From an uncultured Alphaproteobacteria bacterium (lineage in GTDB: Bacteria > Pseudomonadota > Alphaproteobacteria > MPNO01 > UBA2964): a stretch of 64,000 nt of DNA. The stretch lies in contig OX638326.1 of assembly GCA_951812775.1 (NCBI GenBank), positions 2,615,391 through 2,679,390 of the forward strand. The letters run 5' to 3'. Shown in pieces: positions 1-7,979 of the stretch (within the stretch, counting starts at the first letter, position 1; every line of letters begins with the position of its first letter). Made by a program: the position numbers and the translations under genes. The notes under the pieces are model-generated. The model was not told the origin of the DNA. It saw only the letters and a program-made list of their open reading frames with translations, and did no database searches.

Positions 1-242
1 GCTGAGCGTGAAATATGCAGCCAGGGCCGGGAGGTTTTGGCGAGCCGAAATATGCCAGAGCGGAAGAAAAGAACGAATGTTACCAGCGCATGGAATACGT
101 AACGCGCCCAGACGACCTGGGTGATTTCATATTTTGCCGCGAGTGTTTTAACGATGGCTTCGCCCCCGGCAAACAGCGCGAGGCCGATCATCATTAAGAC
201 AATTCCGAGGCGAATATTCTGGGGACGATCAAACTGAGCCAT
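1..242 (-). CDS. EamA/DMT-family transporter, N-terminal fragment
   Basis: Reading the minus strand from the ATG at 242 gives an open frame that runs off the window edge (about 80 residues, MAQFDRPQNIRLGIVLMMIG at the start). It shows a hydrophobic first helix, then GGEAIVKTLA, QVVWARYVFHALVTF and FFRSG, the typical opening of drug/metabolite (EamA, RhaT-like) inner-membrane exporters, where the W-x-R-Y/F pattern at the start of helix 2 is common. The substrate cannot be told. Only the first two of about ten helices are present. It is divergent from the next gene, with about 230 bases between them. Confidence 0.7.
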   Translation of the reverse strand, partial: MAQFDRPQNIRLGIVLMMIGLALFAGGEAIVKTLAAKYEITQVVWARYVFHALVTFVLFFRSGIFRLAKTSRPWLHISRS

Positions 243-471
243 GAGAGGACTAAAACCGGGCAAGTTGCAATGCGCAGAAACATCACGCCGCGCGGTGCCA
301 TGGTTTTAAAGACCCACTACACTTCCGGCAAGTCCGGCATGGGCCCGACAATCATATAGCTGTTACAAGGTTTGATTTAGTTCAGGCTTAATAATACTCT
401 CACCGTGAGTTTCCGGTCGGGCTTTGAAGATCAACTTTCGCTGGTCGCACTGGAATGTTTTGGAGTGGTTT

Positions 472-696
472 ATGAAGAGCTTCGTCGATTTGAGTATTGT
501 TCTCGTGGCGATTACCCTGATTTCGATACGTCCAGCTTATGCTTACCTTGATCCTGGAACAGGTAGTCTGATAATTCAGGGTATAATTGGCACGATCGCC
601 GCTGCTGGCTTTTTCTTTCGTTCCTATCTACATAAATTTTGGACGATGATTCGCGGGAAATCGACTGATGAAGATGCTACCGATCCAAAAGATTGA
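472..696 (+). CDS. Small secreted or membrane protein with YLDPGTGS motif
   Basis: This 74-residue protein has a Sec-type signal ending in AYA (residues 22-24), then YLDPGTGSLIIQ and a second hydrophobic segment, and a charged tail (GKSTDEDATDPKD). The DPGTGSL motif right after the cleavage site marks a recurrent family of short uncharacterised proteins often found beside sulfatase, methyltransferase or surface-polymer genes. I chose the ATG at 472 over the upstream TTG at 424 because GGAGTGG lies just before it and because the signal peptide then begins properly (MKSFVDLSIV). It is followed after 25 bases by the kinase-like/methyltransferase gene and may be co-transcribed with it. Function unknown. 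Confidence 0.72.
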   Translation: MKSFVDLSIVLVAITLISIRPAYAYLDPGTGSLIIQGIIGTIAAAGFFFRSYLHKFWTMIRGKSTDEDATDPKD

Positions 697-721
697 AACC
701 CAATATTAGAAACGAATAATT

Positions 722-2113
722 ATGACGCGTGACCCCGCTTCGTTTCGCGATCCCTCAGGACAAATCCATCATGTGAACGGCAAAGTGTTCCGCTCTGTCC
801 AGCCCGTTGCTGTCCCTGACTATGAGTTCGTCCGCGATAGCGGCGCGCTGGCCCCTTTGATCGAAAATGGATCGATCATCAGTGGTGAAGAAGTCAATGT
901 AAGCGTTCTAGGGCCCGATGCCCCCAGCGACGGCTATGTTCTCGAACACCCCGTAATTGATTTTTGGTCTTATCCTTACGAATGGTCTTTTAGCGCCCTC
1001 AAAGCGGCCGCTCTTTTACATTTGGATATCCAGATTGCACTTCTAAAACACAACATCGCTTTGTCAGATGCGACTCCCTACAATATCCAGTTTATTGGTA
1101 GCAAGCCGGTGTTTGTCGACTTTCTGTCTTTCCGACGCTATCGGGAGAACGAACATTGGGATGCTCACCGACAGTTCTGCGAACAGTTCCTGAATCCTTT
1201 GCTCTTGCAGGCCAGCTTTGGCATTCCCTTTCAGCAATGGTATCGCGGCCAGCCGGAAGGGATTACATGCGGTGACCTCGCTAAACTGGTTAAGTGGCGG
1301 CATCACCTATCCTTGCGCATGCTGGGCCATGTCATTCTCCCGGGCCGCGTCGCAGCCTCGAATTCGAACAAAGCTCTCAAATCTGCTTTAGAAGCAAAGG
1401 CACGCGGCCTACCCCCTTCACGCTATACTGCTTTGCTAAACCAATTGCGGACCTGGGTCGCCGGGTTAACGCCAAAAGACATCCGAGACACGACATGGCA
1501 CGACTACGCAACAGACAATAGTTACGCCGACCCGGAAGCGGCCCGAAAACGGGCCTTTGTGTCTGACTTCGCAAATGAAACGTCGCCATCGCTATTAATT
1601 GATCTCGGCTGTAACACCGGGGAGTATTCGCAAGCCGTCCTCGAAGCGGGTGCGCAATCTGTTATTGGGCTCGATGCGGATCACGGTGCTCTGGAGCAAG
1701 CTTTTTCCCGAGCAAAGGCCAAGAACTTGTCGTTTTTGCCACTGTTTCAGGATTCCGCCAACCCAAGTCCGGGGCAGGGCTGGAATCACAATGAACGAAA
1801 GAGCCTTGCAGCAAGGGGTCAAAACGTAAACGCCGTTATTGCACTGGCTTTTGAACATCACCTCGCTATCGGCAGGAATGTTCCTTTGCCTGCGGTCGTC
1901 AACTGGATTGTCTCCCTAGCGCCACAGGGTGTGATCGAATTTGTCCGAAAAGACGACCCAACGATCCAGAAAATGCTGACATTGCGCGATGATATCTTCA
2001 ATGAATATTCCGTGGAGACGTTTGTTGCAGCCATGGAAAGCAAGGCCCGGATTGTCCGTCGCGAAACAGTATCCGCTGCGGGGCGCGAACTTTTTTGGTA
2101 CGACCGGCAGTAG
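722..2113 (+). CDS. Kinase-like domain fused to SAM-dependent methyltransferase
   Basis: The 463-residue protein has two parts. Residues about 90-210 contain SDATPYNIQF (115-124) and VFVDFLSF (130-137), which resemble the catalytic loop and metal-binding segment of atypical small-molecule kinases. Residues about 270-463 form a class I methyltransferase with motif I LIDLGCNTGEYS (292-303) and an acidic strand end GLDAD (316-320). NoeA-like and similar methyltransferase proteins share this build. The substrate is unknown; the preceding YLDPGTGS protein is its likely partner. The product is probably cytosolic, with no signal or membrane segment visible. The start is the ATG following AATAATT; no strong ribosome site is visible. 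Confidence 0.7.
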   Translation: MTRDPASFRDPSGQIHHVNGKVFRSVQPVAVPDYEFVRDSGALAPLIENGSIISGEEVNVSVLGPDAPSDGYVLEHPVIDFWSYPYEWSFSALKAAALLHLDIQIALLKHNIALSDATPYNIQFIGSKPVFVDFLSFRRYRENEHWDAHRQFCEQFLNPLLLQASFGIPFQQWYRGQPEGITCGDLAKLVKWRHHLSLRMLGHVILPGRVAASNSNKALKSALEAKARGLPPSRYTALLNQLRTWVAGLTPKDIRDTTWHDYATDNSYADPEAARKRAFVSDFANETSPSLLIDLGCNTGEYSQAVLEAGAQSVIGLDADHGALEQAFSRAKAKNLSFLPLFQDSANPSPGQGWNHNERKSLAARGQNVNAVIALAFEHHLAIGRNVPLPAVVNWIVSLAPQGVIEFVRKDDPTIQKMLTLRDDIFNEYSVETFVAAMESKARIVRRETVSAAGRELFWYDRQ

Positions 2114-2212
2114 CGCGACGCACGCCAAACAGGGTATACAGGGGACAACCAATAAGTTTGCATCGACCCGTCAACAATACCGTCCTGAAGCGCCAAATAT
2201 CGGGAACAAGTA

Positions 2213-2974
2213 ATGGAACCAGGGTTTCTCGGCGTCCCCGATGTCAGCATGTGGCTGTTCTGGGGCTTAACTCTCTTCGCCGCCTTTACCGCCTTCGTTG
2301 GGATCGCCACCGGTGCTGCAGGCGGGTTACTGATGATGGTTGCGCTCGCCTCTATCTTCCCGCCGGTCATCTCAATCCCGCTTCACACCGTCGTACAGAT
2401 GGGCGGCAATATGAGCCGCATTGTCTTTATGTGGAAATACATCATGCGGCCGGTTCTGCTTCCCTTTATTTTAGGCGGCATTCTCGGCGGCATTCTCGGC
2501 GCGAACATCTTTATCTCTTTGCCGGTCGCGGTACTGCAAGGTTTGCTTGGTCTTTCGGTGCTGATCTTCCTGTGGATGCCCTCAGTGAATCAGATCGGCG
2601 GTCAACGAAACCGCTTCGCCATCGTCGGATTCTTTGCAACTTTCCTGGGCGTTTTTGTCAGTGCCACCGGCACGCTGGTCGCTCCCTTTGTCGCAAGCGA
2701 AGCGCCGGACCGACGCAATCATGTCGCGTCCTTTTCGACTTTGATGGCCATCGTGCATGTCCTTAAACTCGTCGCCTTCGGATTTCTCGGTTTTGCCCTG
2801 GCTGCCTATTTGCCCCTAATGCTGTGCATGGTGGCTGCCGCCATTGCCGCCAGCTACGTCGGCAGTAAAGCGCTCAACCATATGAAAGAACGAAACTTTC
2901 GGGTGATCTTCAAAACCATCTGCACCTTGCTGGCTCTGCGACTGATCTGGATTGCGTTGGGAATTGAGATATAA
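2213..2974 (+). CDS. TauE/SafE-family permease (sulfite/organosulfonate exporter type)
   Basis: This 253-residue protein is almost entirely hydrophobic, with about eight predicted membrane spans. It has the family hallmarks: an early glycine-rich helix (GIATGAAGGLL), a following P-x-x-x-x-x-P-x-H-x-x-V-Q pattern (PPVISIPLHTVVQ), and GGILGGILGA. Members of DUF81/TauE export sulfite, sulfoacetate or other small anions. The substrate cannot be assigned here because no sulfonate catabolism genes adjoin it. It sits alone on the + strand, 99 bases after the methyltransferase gene, followed by an AT-rich gap and a decayed gene. Confidence 0.85.
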   Translation: MEPGFLGVPDVSMWLFWGLTLFAAFTAFVGIATGAAGGLLMMVALASIFPPVISIPLHTVVQMGGNMSRIVFMWKYIMRPVLLPFILGGILGGILGANIFISLPVAVLQGLLGLSVLIFLWMPSVNQIGGQRNRFAIVGFFATFLGVFVSATGTLVAPFVASEAPDRRNHVASFSTLMAIVHVLKLVAFGFLGFALAAYLPLMLCMVAAAIAASYVGSKALNHMKERNFRVIFKTICTLLALRLIWIALGIEI

Positions 2975-3073
2975 AGATAGACCCTACAATTATAACTAGA
3001 GATCGAATCTGCTCTTATTAATATAAAGTTCTAATATTAGCGCCAGTTGTTGTAATTGAATGCGACCGACTAC

Positions 3074-3683
3074 ATGAATAGTGATTCAATGCCTGAGTCC
3101 AGACTCGAGCGTGCTCTATACTTGCAAAAGATGCTCATCGCTCTTTCCCAAAACAAAGAGTTTGAATTAGACGTATATAAGAAACTTCGCGCCTCTTCTG
3201 GACTATTTAGAAAACTGTGATCAATCACCGGCAGATTCCGAGATTTCTAATACGCTTGTTTCGTTTGACGCTGAAGGAGTCCACCAAGTTTGGAAGAAGG
3301 CATTGGACCGGCGGCACGGTGATCCTGAAGGGGCGATTACCTCAGCCCGCACACTTTTAGAAAGCGTATGCAAACGAATTCTAGACGAAGGACAAGAACA
3401 TTATAGTGACGACGATCTACCAAAACTTTATGGCAAAACAGCACGAATGTTAAACATCGCACCGTCTCAACATACCGAAGAAACCTTCAGAGCAATTTTG
3501 GGCGGATGCCATACTGTAGTTCAAAACCTCGGTACATTACGCAACAGGATCGGTGACGCACATGCTCAAGGGGGTAAACCTATTAAACCTGCTCCACGCC
3601 ATGCAGCTCTAGCTGTAAACCTTGCTGGTACGATGGCCACCTTTTTAGTCGAAACTTGGCTATCCAAAGAAAAAAACGTTTGA
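3074..3683 (+). pseudogene. Decayed abortive-infection (Abi_C) family gene
   Basis: The frame from ATG 3074 encodes 48 residues (start MNSDSMPESRLERALYLQ, the usual Abi N-terminus) and stops at 3218-3220. The rest continues in another frame: LLDYLENCDQSPADS, then VWKKALDRRHGDPEGAITSA, SARTLLESVCK, YSDDDLPKLYGKT, SQHTEETF and LRNRIGDAHAQGGK, the hallmark of the Abi_C (PF14355) C-terminal domain. The overlap of the two frames near 3185-3215 and the shortness of the N-terminal part suggest an internal deletion plus a frameshift. A 126-residue C-terminal domain could still be made from the TTG at 3303, but it lacks the usual N-terminal region. Family members are linked to phage abortive infection; no partner gene is nearby. 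Confidence 0.75.
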
Positions 3684-4093
3684 TCTGATTAATCAATGTC
3701 GATTTTAAAACGCAGTTTATGCCCAGCTTATTTTAGAATTGTCCGGTTTCTCCCCACAATTCACTTGATCTGAATGAATATCCACCAATTACACAAAGAG
3801 TTGCTTGACCCGATTCTGATTCTATTACCAAAATGTATATATCGAAGTGCAAATTAAAAGGCGCCGGCGTCCAAACCCGGATCGCCAGCGCCTCGGCGAG
3901 ATAGCTGCATGCATCCCCCGTTTGAAGCCACACTTCGGGGGGGTCTCGTAAATCGCATTATTATGCGAATCTTCCCGCAAGCGGAATGATTTGGCAAGCC
4001 GGAAATTTCGAAAATCGAAAAACTATCCCCAGCCTATTTCCCCCGCACCGTTTTCAATGCAGGGGGCCGTCTCATTTAAACACGATAGTCTTT
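3684..4093. other. Gene-poor intergenic stretch with hairpins
   Basis: About 410 bases separate the decayed Abi gene from the stop of the ThDP enzyme. It holds a strong minus-strand terminator-like hairpin (listed separately) and a second G/C hairpin around 3915-3943 (CCCCCG paired with CGGGGG). A 66-codon minus-strand frame lies across it but has no family resemblance that I can support. Confidence 0.6.
3852..3892 (-). terminator. Intrinsic terminator for the ThDP-enzyme transcript
   Basis: The arms GGCGCCGGCG (3860-3869) and CGCCAGCGCC (3883-3892) pair with one G-U/mismatch position. On the minus strand the hairpin is followed by TTTTAATT. It lies about 200 bases past the stop of the only upstream minus-strand gene (ThDP enzyme), leaving a fairly long 3' UTR. 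Confidence 0.6.
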
Positions 4094-5806
4094 TTAACCC
4101 GGACGTTGAAAATCCTTAATCGCCACGTCGATGATCACGCTGCGACCTTTTTCCATGGCCTGAAGGCCGTTTTTCAAGGCTTGCTGGACTTCTTCCGGAT
4201 CTTCAACCCGTTCTCCGTAAGCGCCAAACGCTTCTACGACTTTGGTAAAGTCTGGCGCATTAATATGCGTGCCGTGGAACACGTCAGTATCTATGGCAAT
4301 ACCCTTGGGATACATCTTCAGATGCATGCCCTGCATCGCGGAATATTTTGTATTGTTGAAGATCACCGCCATGATCGGTAACTCGAAATCTCGCGAGGCC
4401 CCGAGGCTTTGCAGCACGGGATTGTAGAGAAATGCCCCGTCACCAATGATCGTCACGACAGGGGATTCTGGCTTCGCAAGTTTAACACCAAGCGCAAGTC
4501 CTAGTCCCTGCCCGAGCCCACCTTGGCGGCTGAAGATGGCCTGGGATTCATTCCACATAATGTGTTGGCGGAGCAAACCAGTATGAGTTGTGACCTCATC
4601 AACATAAGTCGTGCCCTTCGGCATCACCTCGCCAAGACAGGCGCAGAGCCAGACCGGTTCAATCGGATCGCTTTTGCGGGCCTCGGCATGTTCAGCGGCG
4701 CGCTGGGCCATTAGCGCATCATGCCGTTCGGTGCAGGCTGTTCGTCGTGCTTCAACGACGCCCGCATCGACACCTCGCTTCTGCATCGCGGTGGCCAGGT
4801 CGCGCAAGGTTTGCGCAACATTGCCTTCGAGATACATATCCGCCTGATGGCTCTGATAAACCATCGAAATCTGATGCGGATCCTCATCAATGATCGCGAT
4901 AGCGGCATTTGGCGGGCGGTCGCTCGGCGGATACCAGGGCGCACGCATCCGTATGACCATCACCAGATCAACCTCTTCCCAGAATTGTTTGAAGTTATGC
5001 CCCTGGTGCAGGGGATGACCCTTCGGAAAGTTCGAAAATAGCGCGCCCGGGTTTTCTACAACCGGCAAAGCAAGTTCTTCACAAAGATCAAGCAGCGCCT
5101 GATAAGCGGCCGGGTCCTGCCCTGCCGCTTCCGTAAGAACCACTGGCATTTTGGCATTCGCCAGGCTATCGGCGAGCTTCTCGATGTCCTCTGGTGCCGT
5201 CAGCACCCGAGGCGCGGCAGGAACCGTGCGCGCATTTTCGGGCGCGTTCCATTCATCCATCAGTGTTTCAGTAGAGACCGACAGATATGTCGGGCCGGTC
5301 GGGGCACGCTGGGCAATTTCACCGGCCCGGATGATGCTTTCATAAACCGTGTAGGGACTGCCCGCGACGTTGGAATATTTCACAATCGGTTCGGCCAGCC
5401 GGGTTGTGCCACCGACAATACTGAGATTGTTGATCCACTGGGACCCCGGATCAAAGCCCGGCTGTTCGCCATAGGTCATCGACTCGCCTGAAATCACCAC
5501 CATCGGCACGCCTGCACAGAAGGCACCGTGGATACCCATATTGCCCTGCAGCAACCCGGCACCGGCATGCAGCAGCACCATTTGCATTTCGCCAGTTACC
5601 ATCGTGTAGCCCATGGCAATATCGACCGCGAGCGTCTCATGCCAGACATCCATCAGCACAGGGCCACTATTGCCTGACTGTTTCTGGTTGGCCATGGCCT
5701 CCCATACCGGCGCCCATTCGGTGCCCGGCGATGACAAAATATATTTGCACTCAAGCTTGCGGCAGGCCTCGACAATGGCTTCGCCGCCATCCAGCGTATT
5801 CCTCAT
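4094..5806 (-). CDS. Thiamine-diphosphate-dependent enzyme (acetolactate synthase-like)
   Basis: The 570-residue protein has the three-domain build of the ALS/pyruvate oxidase/benzoylformate decarboxylase family. The catalytic glutamate is in VWHETLAVDIAMGY (E57). A central domain lies around residues 200-330. The ThDP/Mg motif starts with GDGAF (455-459) and ends with NN (484-485). The length and the PGTEWAPVWE/HAGAGLLQGN segments resemble uncharacterised 'thiamine pyrophosphate-requiring' proteins more than true acetolactate synthase, and no small regulatory subunit adjoins it. Its substrate is probably a 2-oxo acid. The start is the ATG at 5806; the gene is divergent from purE, with about 180 bases between them. 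It is not a phosphonopyruvate decarboxylase, which is about 380-400 residues and lacks the central domain. Confidence 0.82.
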   Translation of the reverse strand: MRNTLDGGEAIVEACRKLECKYILSSPGTEWAPVWEAMANQKQSGNSGPVLMDVWHETLAVDIAMGYTMVTGEMQMVLLHAGAGLLQGNMGIHGAFCAGVPMVVISGESMTYGEQPGFDPGSQWINNLSIVGGTTRLAEPIVKYSNVAGSPYTVYESIIRAGEIAQRAPTGPTYLSVSTETLMDEWNAPENARTVPAAPRVLTAPEDIEKLADSLANAKMPVVLTEAAGQDPAAYQALLDLCEELALPVVENPGALFSNFPKGHPLHQGHNFKQFWEEVDLVMVIRMRAPWYPPSDRPPNAAIAIIDEDPHQISMVYQSHQADMYLEGNVAQTLRDLATAMQKRGVDAGVVEARRTACTERHDALMAQRAAEHAEARKSDPIEPVWLCACLGEVMPKGTTYVDEVTTHTGLLRQHIMWNESQAIFSRQGGLGQGLGLALGVKLAKPESPVVTIIGDGAFLYNPVLQSLGASRDFELPIMAVIFNNTKYSAMQGMHLKMYPKGIAIDTDVFHGTHINAPDFTKVVEAFGAYGERVEDPEEVQQALKNGLQAMEKGRSVIIDVAIKDFQRPG

Positions 5807-5989
5807 AATCTTACTCCCAGTTAATCTATCGTTGAGAGGATAATCTCATTCTTTTCTCAGCAACGCCATTGGAAGCACCACAAAATTTGTCCTCTGAAGG
5901 TTCAACAATTGCAGAGGGCAATATGTGAAAGGCGTTTGGCTAATGGTCAAAACCAAAAAATTTATATTTATCAATTTCCTCAACAATAA

Positions 5990-6550
5990 ATGAGCCGTAT
6001 AAATCAAGGGATCAATCTACCGAAGAGGTCTCAATTGTCCGAAATTCCTCAAAATGACGCGTCCGCAGATGGTGCTGCACGCGTCGGCATCATAATGGGA
6101 AGCACTTCCGATTGGCCGACGATGGAGCATGCAGCAAACATCCTGACGGAACTTAACGTGCCCCATGAAAGCCGTGTAGTCTCCGCACATCGTACGCCAG
6201 ACCGGCTCTATGACTATGTGCGCTCTGCACGGGACCGCGGGCTGGCCGTCATCATTGCCGGCGCCGGTGGGGCGGCGCATTTACCGGGGATGGCGGCAGC
6301 AATGACAACTCTGCCTGTGCTCGGGGTACCAATCGAAAGTCACTCTTTGAAAGGACAGGACAGCCTTCTTTCAATCGTTCAAATGCCGGGCGGAATCCCG
6401 GTTGGCACATTGGCGATCGGCAAGCCAGGCGCCATCAATGCGGGATTGCTGGCTGCACAAATTTTGGCGGTCACAGACACCGAACTCGCAGAACGGTTGG
6501 CTGACTGGCGACGGCGGCAGTCCGAAGCCGTGCCCGATTTTCCGGAATAA
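5990..6550 (+). CDS. purE: N5-carboxyaminoimidazole ribonucleotide mutase
   Basis: PurE class I moves the carboxylate of N5-CAIR to give CAIR in de novo purine synthesis. The signatures GSTSDWPTM (37-45), VVSAHRTP (63-70) and [12 protein letters not shown] (90-101) are all present, including the histidine of the SAHRTP loop. The catalytic domain starts near residue 31, so the annotated ATG gives an N-terminal extension of about 30 residues compared with the usual 160-residue enzyme. A TTG at 6035 is an alternative start. purK follows 5 bases after the stop, so the two are co-transcribed. Confidence 0.95.
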   Translation: MSRINQGINLPKRSQLSEIPQNDASADGAARVGIIMGSTSDWPTMEHAANILTELNVPHESRVVSAHRTPDRLYDYVRSARDRGLAVIIAGAGGAAHLPGMAAAMTTLPVLGVPIESHSLKGQDSLLSIVQMPGGIPVGTLAIGKPGAINAGLLAAQILAVTDTELAERLADWRRRQSEAVPDFPE

Positions 6551-6555
6551 CCACA

Positions 6556-7677
6556 ATGCCCGAGGAATTGGAATCGAGTGCTCTCGGCCTGCCACGCGGC
6601 AGTATCATAGGCATAATGGGTGGAGGTCAGTTGGGGCGCATGGCCGCCATAGCAGCAGCGCGCATGGGGTATCACTGCCACATATATTGTCCGGACCCAC
6701 AATCACCGGCAGCAGAAGTCAGTAAGTGGCATAGCTGCAATCCATTTGACGACAAGGCGGCTCTGGATGAATTTGCAAAATCCGTCGACGTAATCACCTG
6801 TGAAATTGAGCATGTCCCCGCTGATGCCCTAAAGTGTGTCGCCGCCCACGCCCCCTTGCGTCCTGGCGTGCGCGTTTTCGAAATTTGCCAAGATCGGGTC
6901 GCAGAAAAATCCTTTCTCAACGAGATCGGCATTGCGACGACCGGCTGGCTGGCAATTACGTCACCCAATCAGATTCAACAGGCGTACCAAAACGGCTGGC
7001 GCACCGGAATCCTGAAAACCGCCTTCGCCGGATATGACGGCAAGGGGCAGTTTCGCCTGCAAGATAAAGAGCATTTCCAGAATGCGGAAAGTATTTGGGC
7101 AGAATTGTTCGGCGCTGATGATGCACCCGGCAGTGCCGTGCTTGAGGAAATCGTCGAGTTTGAAAAGGAAATGTCAGTGGTCGTTGCCCGAAATGCAGAG
7201 GGGCAGATCGAAGCATTTGATATAGTCGAGAACAGTCACGAGAACCACATCCTGTCGGTCACCCACGCCCCGGCCACCATCCCTGACGAAAGCCGCAAAG
7301 CCGCGATCTCAATCGCAAACAAAATTGCCGATAGCCTCGATATAGAGGGCGTGCTGGCAATTGAAATGTTTCTAACCACCTCCGACGACGTTCTGGTCAA
7401 TGAGTTGGCACCGCGCCCGCATAATTCCGGTCACTGGACCATCAACGCCTGCCAGACGGACCAGTTCCAGCAACTCGTCCGTGCGATCTGTGGATTACCG
7501 CTGGCCAGCCCAGAACGTTGGGCCGATGCAGAGATGATTAATCTGATCGGCGATGACATCGAAAAGACGCCTGAATACCTCAACACGCCCAACGCACATT
7601 TGCATCTTTATGGCAAACAAGAGGTCCGCGCAGGTCGAAAGATGGGACATGTCACAATCGTCAAACCCTTGACTTGA
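6556..7677 (+). CDS. purK: N5-carboxyaminoimidazole ribonucleotide synthase
   Basis: PurK is an ATP-grasp enzyme that carboxylates AIR with bicarbonate and ATP to give N5-CAIR, the substrate of PurE encoded just upstream. The 373-residue protein shows the nucleotide-fold start GIMGGGQLGRMA (19-30), the ATP-grasp loop KTAFAGYDGKGQ, the acidic metal-binding region EMFLTTSDDVLVNELAPRPH and the NSGHWTINACQTDQF segment typical of PurK. The length is normal. A weak inverted repeat (GAAAGCG/CGCTTTC) begins at the stop codon, but it has a 28-base loop and no T-run, so no terminator is claimed. Confidence 0.96.
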   Translation: MPEELESSALGLPRGSIIGIMGGGQLGRMAAIAAARMGYHCHIYCPDPQSPAAEVSKWHSCNPFDDKAALDEFAKSVDVITCEIEHVPADALKCVAAHAPLRPGVRVFEICQDRVAEKSFLNEIGIATTGWLAITSPNQIQQAYQNGWRTGILKTAFAGYDGKGQFRLQDKEHFQNAESIWAELFGADDAPGSAVLEEIVEFEKEMSVVVARNAEGQIEAFDIVENSHENHILSVTHAPATIPDESRKAAISIANKIADSLDIEGVLAIEMFLTTSDDVLVNELAPRPHNSGHWTINACQTDQFQQLVRAICGLPLASPERWADAEMINLIGDDIEKTPEYLNTPNAHLHLYGKQEVRAGRKMGHVTIVKPLT

Positions 7678-7771
7678 AAGCGACGCGTTTAAAACAGAAC
7701 GGCCAAACGGCGCTTTCTGCAAAGAAGAATTTTCGCATCGAGTGAAAATGCCGGGACGTTCCCTCCGGGGG

Positions 7772-7819
7772 ATTTTACCGAACTTACGCCGCGCCGTCGG
7801 CGCGACGTTTCGGTAAAAT
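7772..7819. other. Long stem-loop just 3' of tRNA-Thr
   Basis: The arms ATTTTACCGAA (7772-7782) and TTCGGTAAAAT (7809-7819) pair perfectly, and the enclosed GC-rich part can pair again (CGCGC/GCGCG). The right arm touches the CCA end of the tRNA. On the minus strand this could act in 3' processing or termination of the tRNA transcript; a clear U-run after the stem is missing. Confidence 0.55.
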
Positions 7820-7894
7820 GGTGCCGCCTGCGTGACTCGAACACGCGACCCCCGCATTACGAATGCGATGCTCTACCAACTGAGCTAAGGCGGC
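7819..7894 (-). tRNA. tRNA-Thr (anticodon CGT)
   Basis: The minus strand folds as a complete cloverleaf. The acceptor is GCCGCCT with AGGCGGC; the D arm is GCTCAGTTGGTAGAGC; the anticodon stem is TCGCA/TGCGG with loop TTCGTAA, giving anticodon CGT for codon ACG. The T arm is GCGTG-TTCGAGT-CACGC. The CCA end is encoded (ACCA at 7822-7819). All arms pair well, so it should be functional. Confidence 0.96.
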
Positions 7895-7979
7895 GCCGAC
7901 GCTGTTATAACAGATAATTCCTTAACGAAGGAATTCATATCCGCTGGGCGGGCTACTTACTCCGCGAAGACCCGTACCG

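Noticed and set aside
15..197. Plus-strand 60-codon frame at the window edge
   Set aside because: It is antisense to the EamA transporter fragment, which has clear membrane-protein sequence; the plus frame has no family resemblance.
3733..3933. Minus-strand 66-codon frame in the gap after the Abi gene
   Set aside because: No family match, no ribosome site, and it spans the terminator-like hairpin.
4094..5806. ThDP enzyme as the missing phosphonopyruvate decarboxylase
   Set aside because: It is about 570 residues with a central domain, far from the PepM gene, and resembles acetolactate-synthase-like enzymes rather than the 380-400-residue Ppd.
7676..7717. Inverted repeat GAAAGCG/CGCTTTC as the purK terminator
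   Set aside because: The 7-bp stem has a 28-base loop and no T-run.
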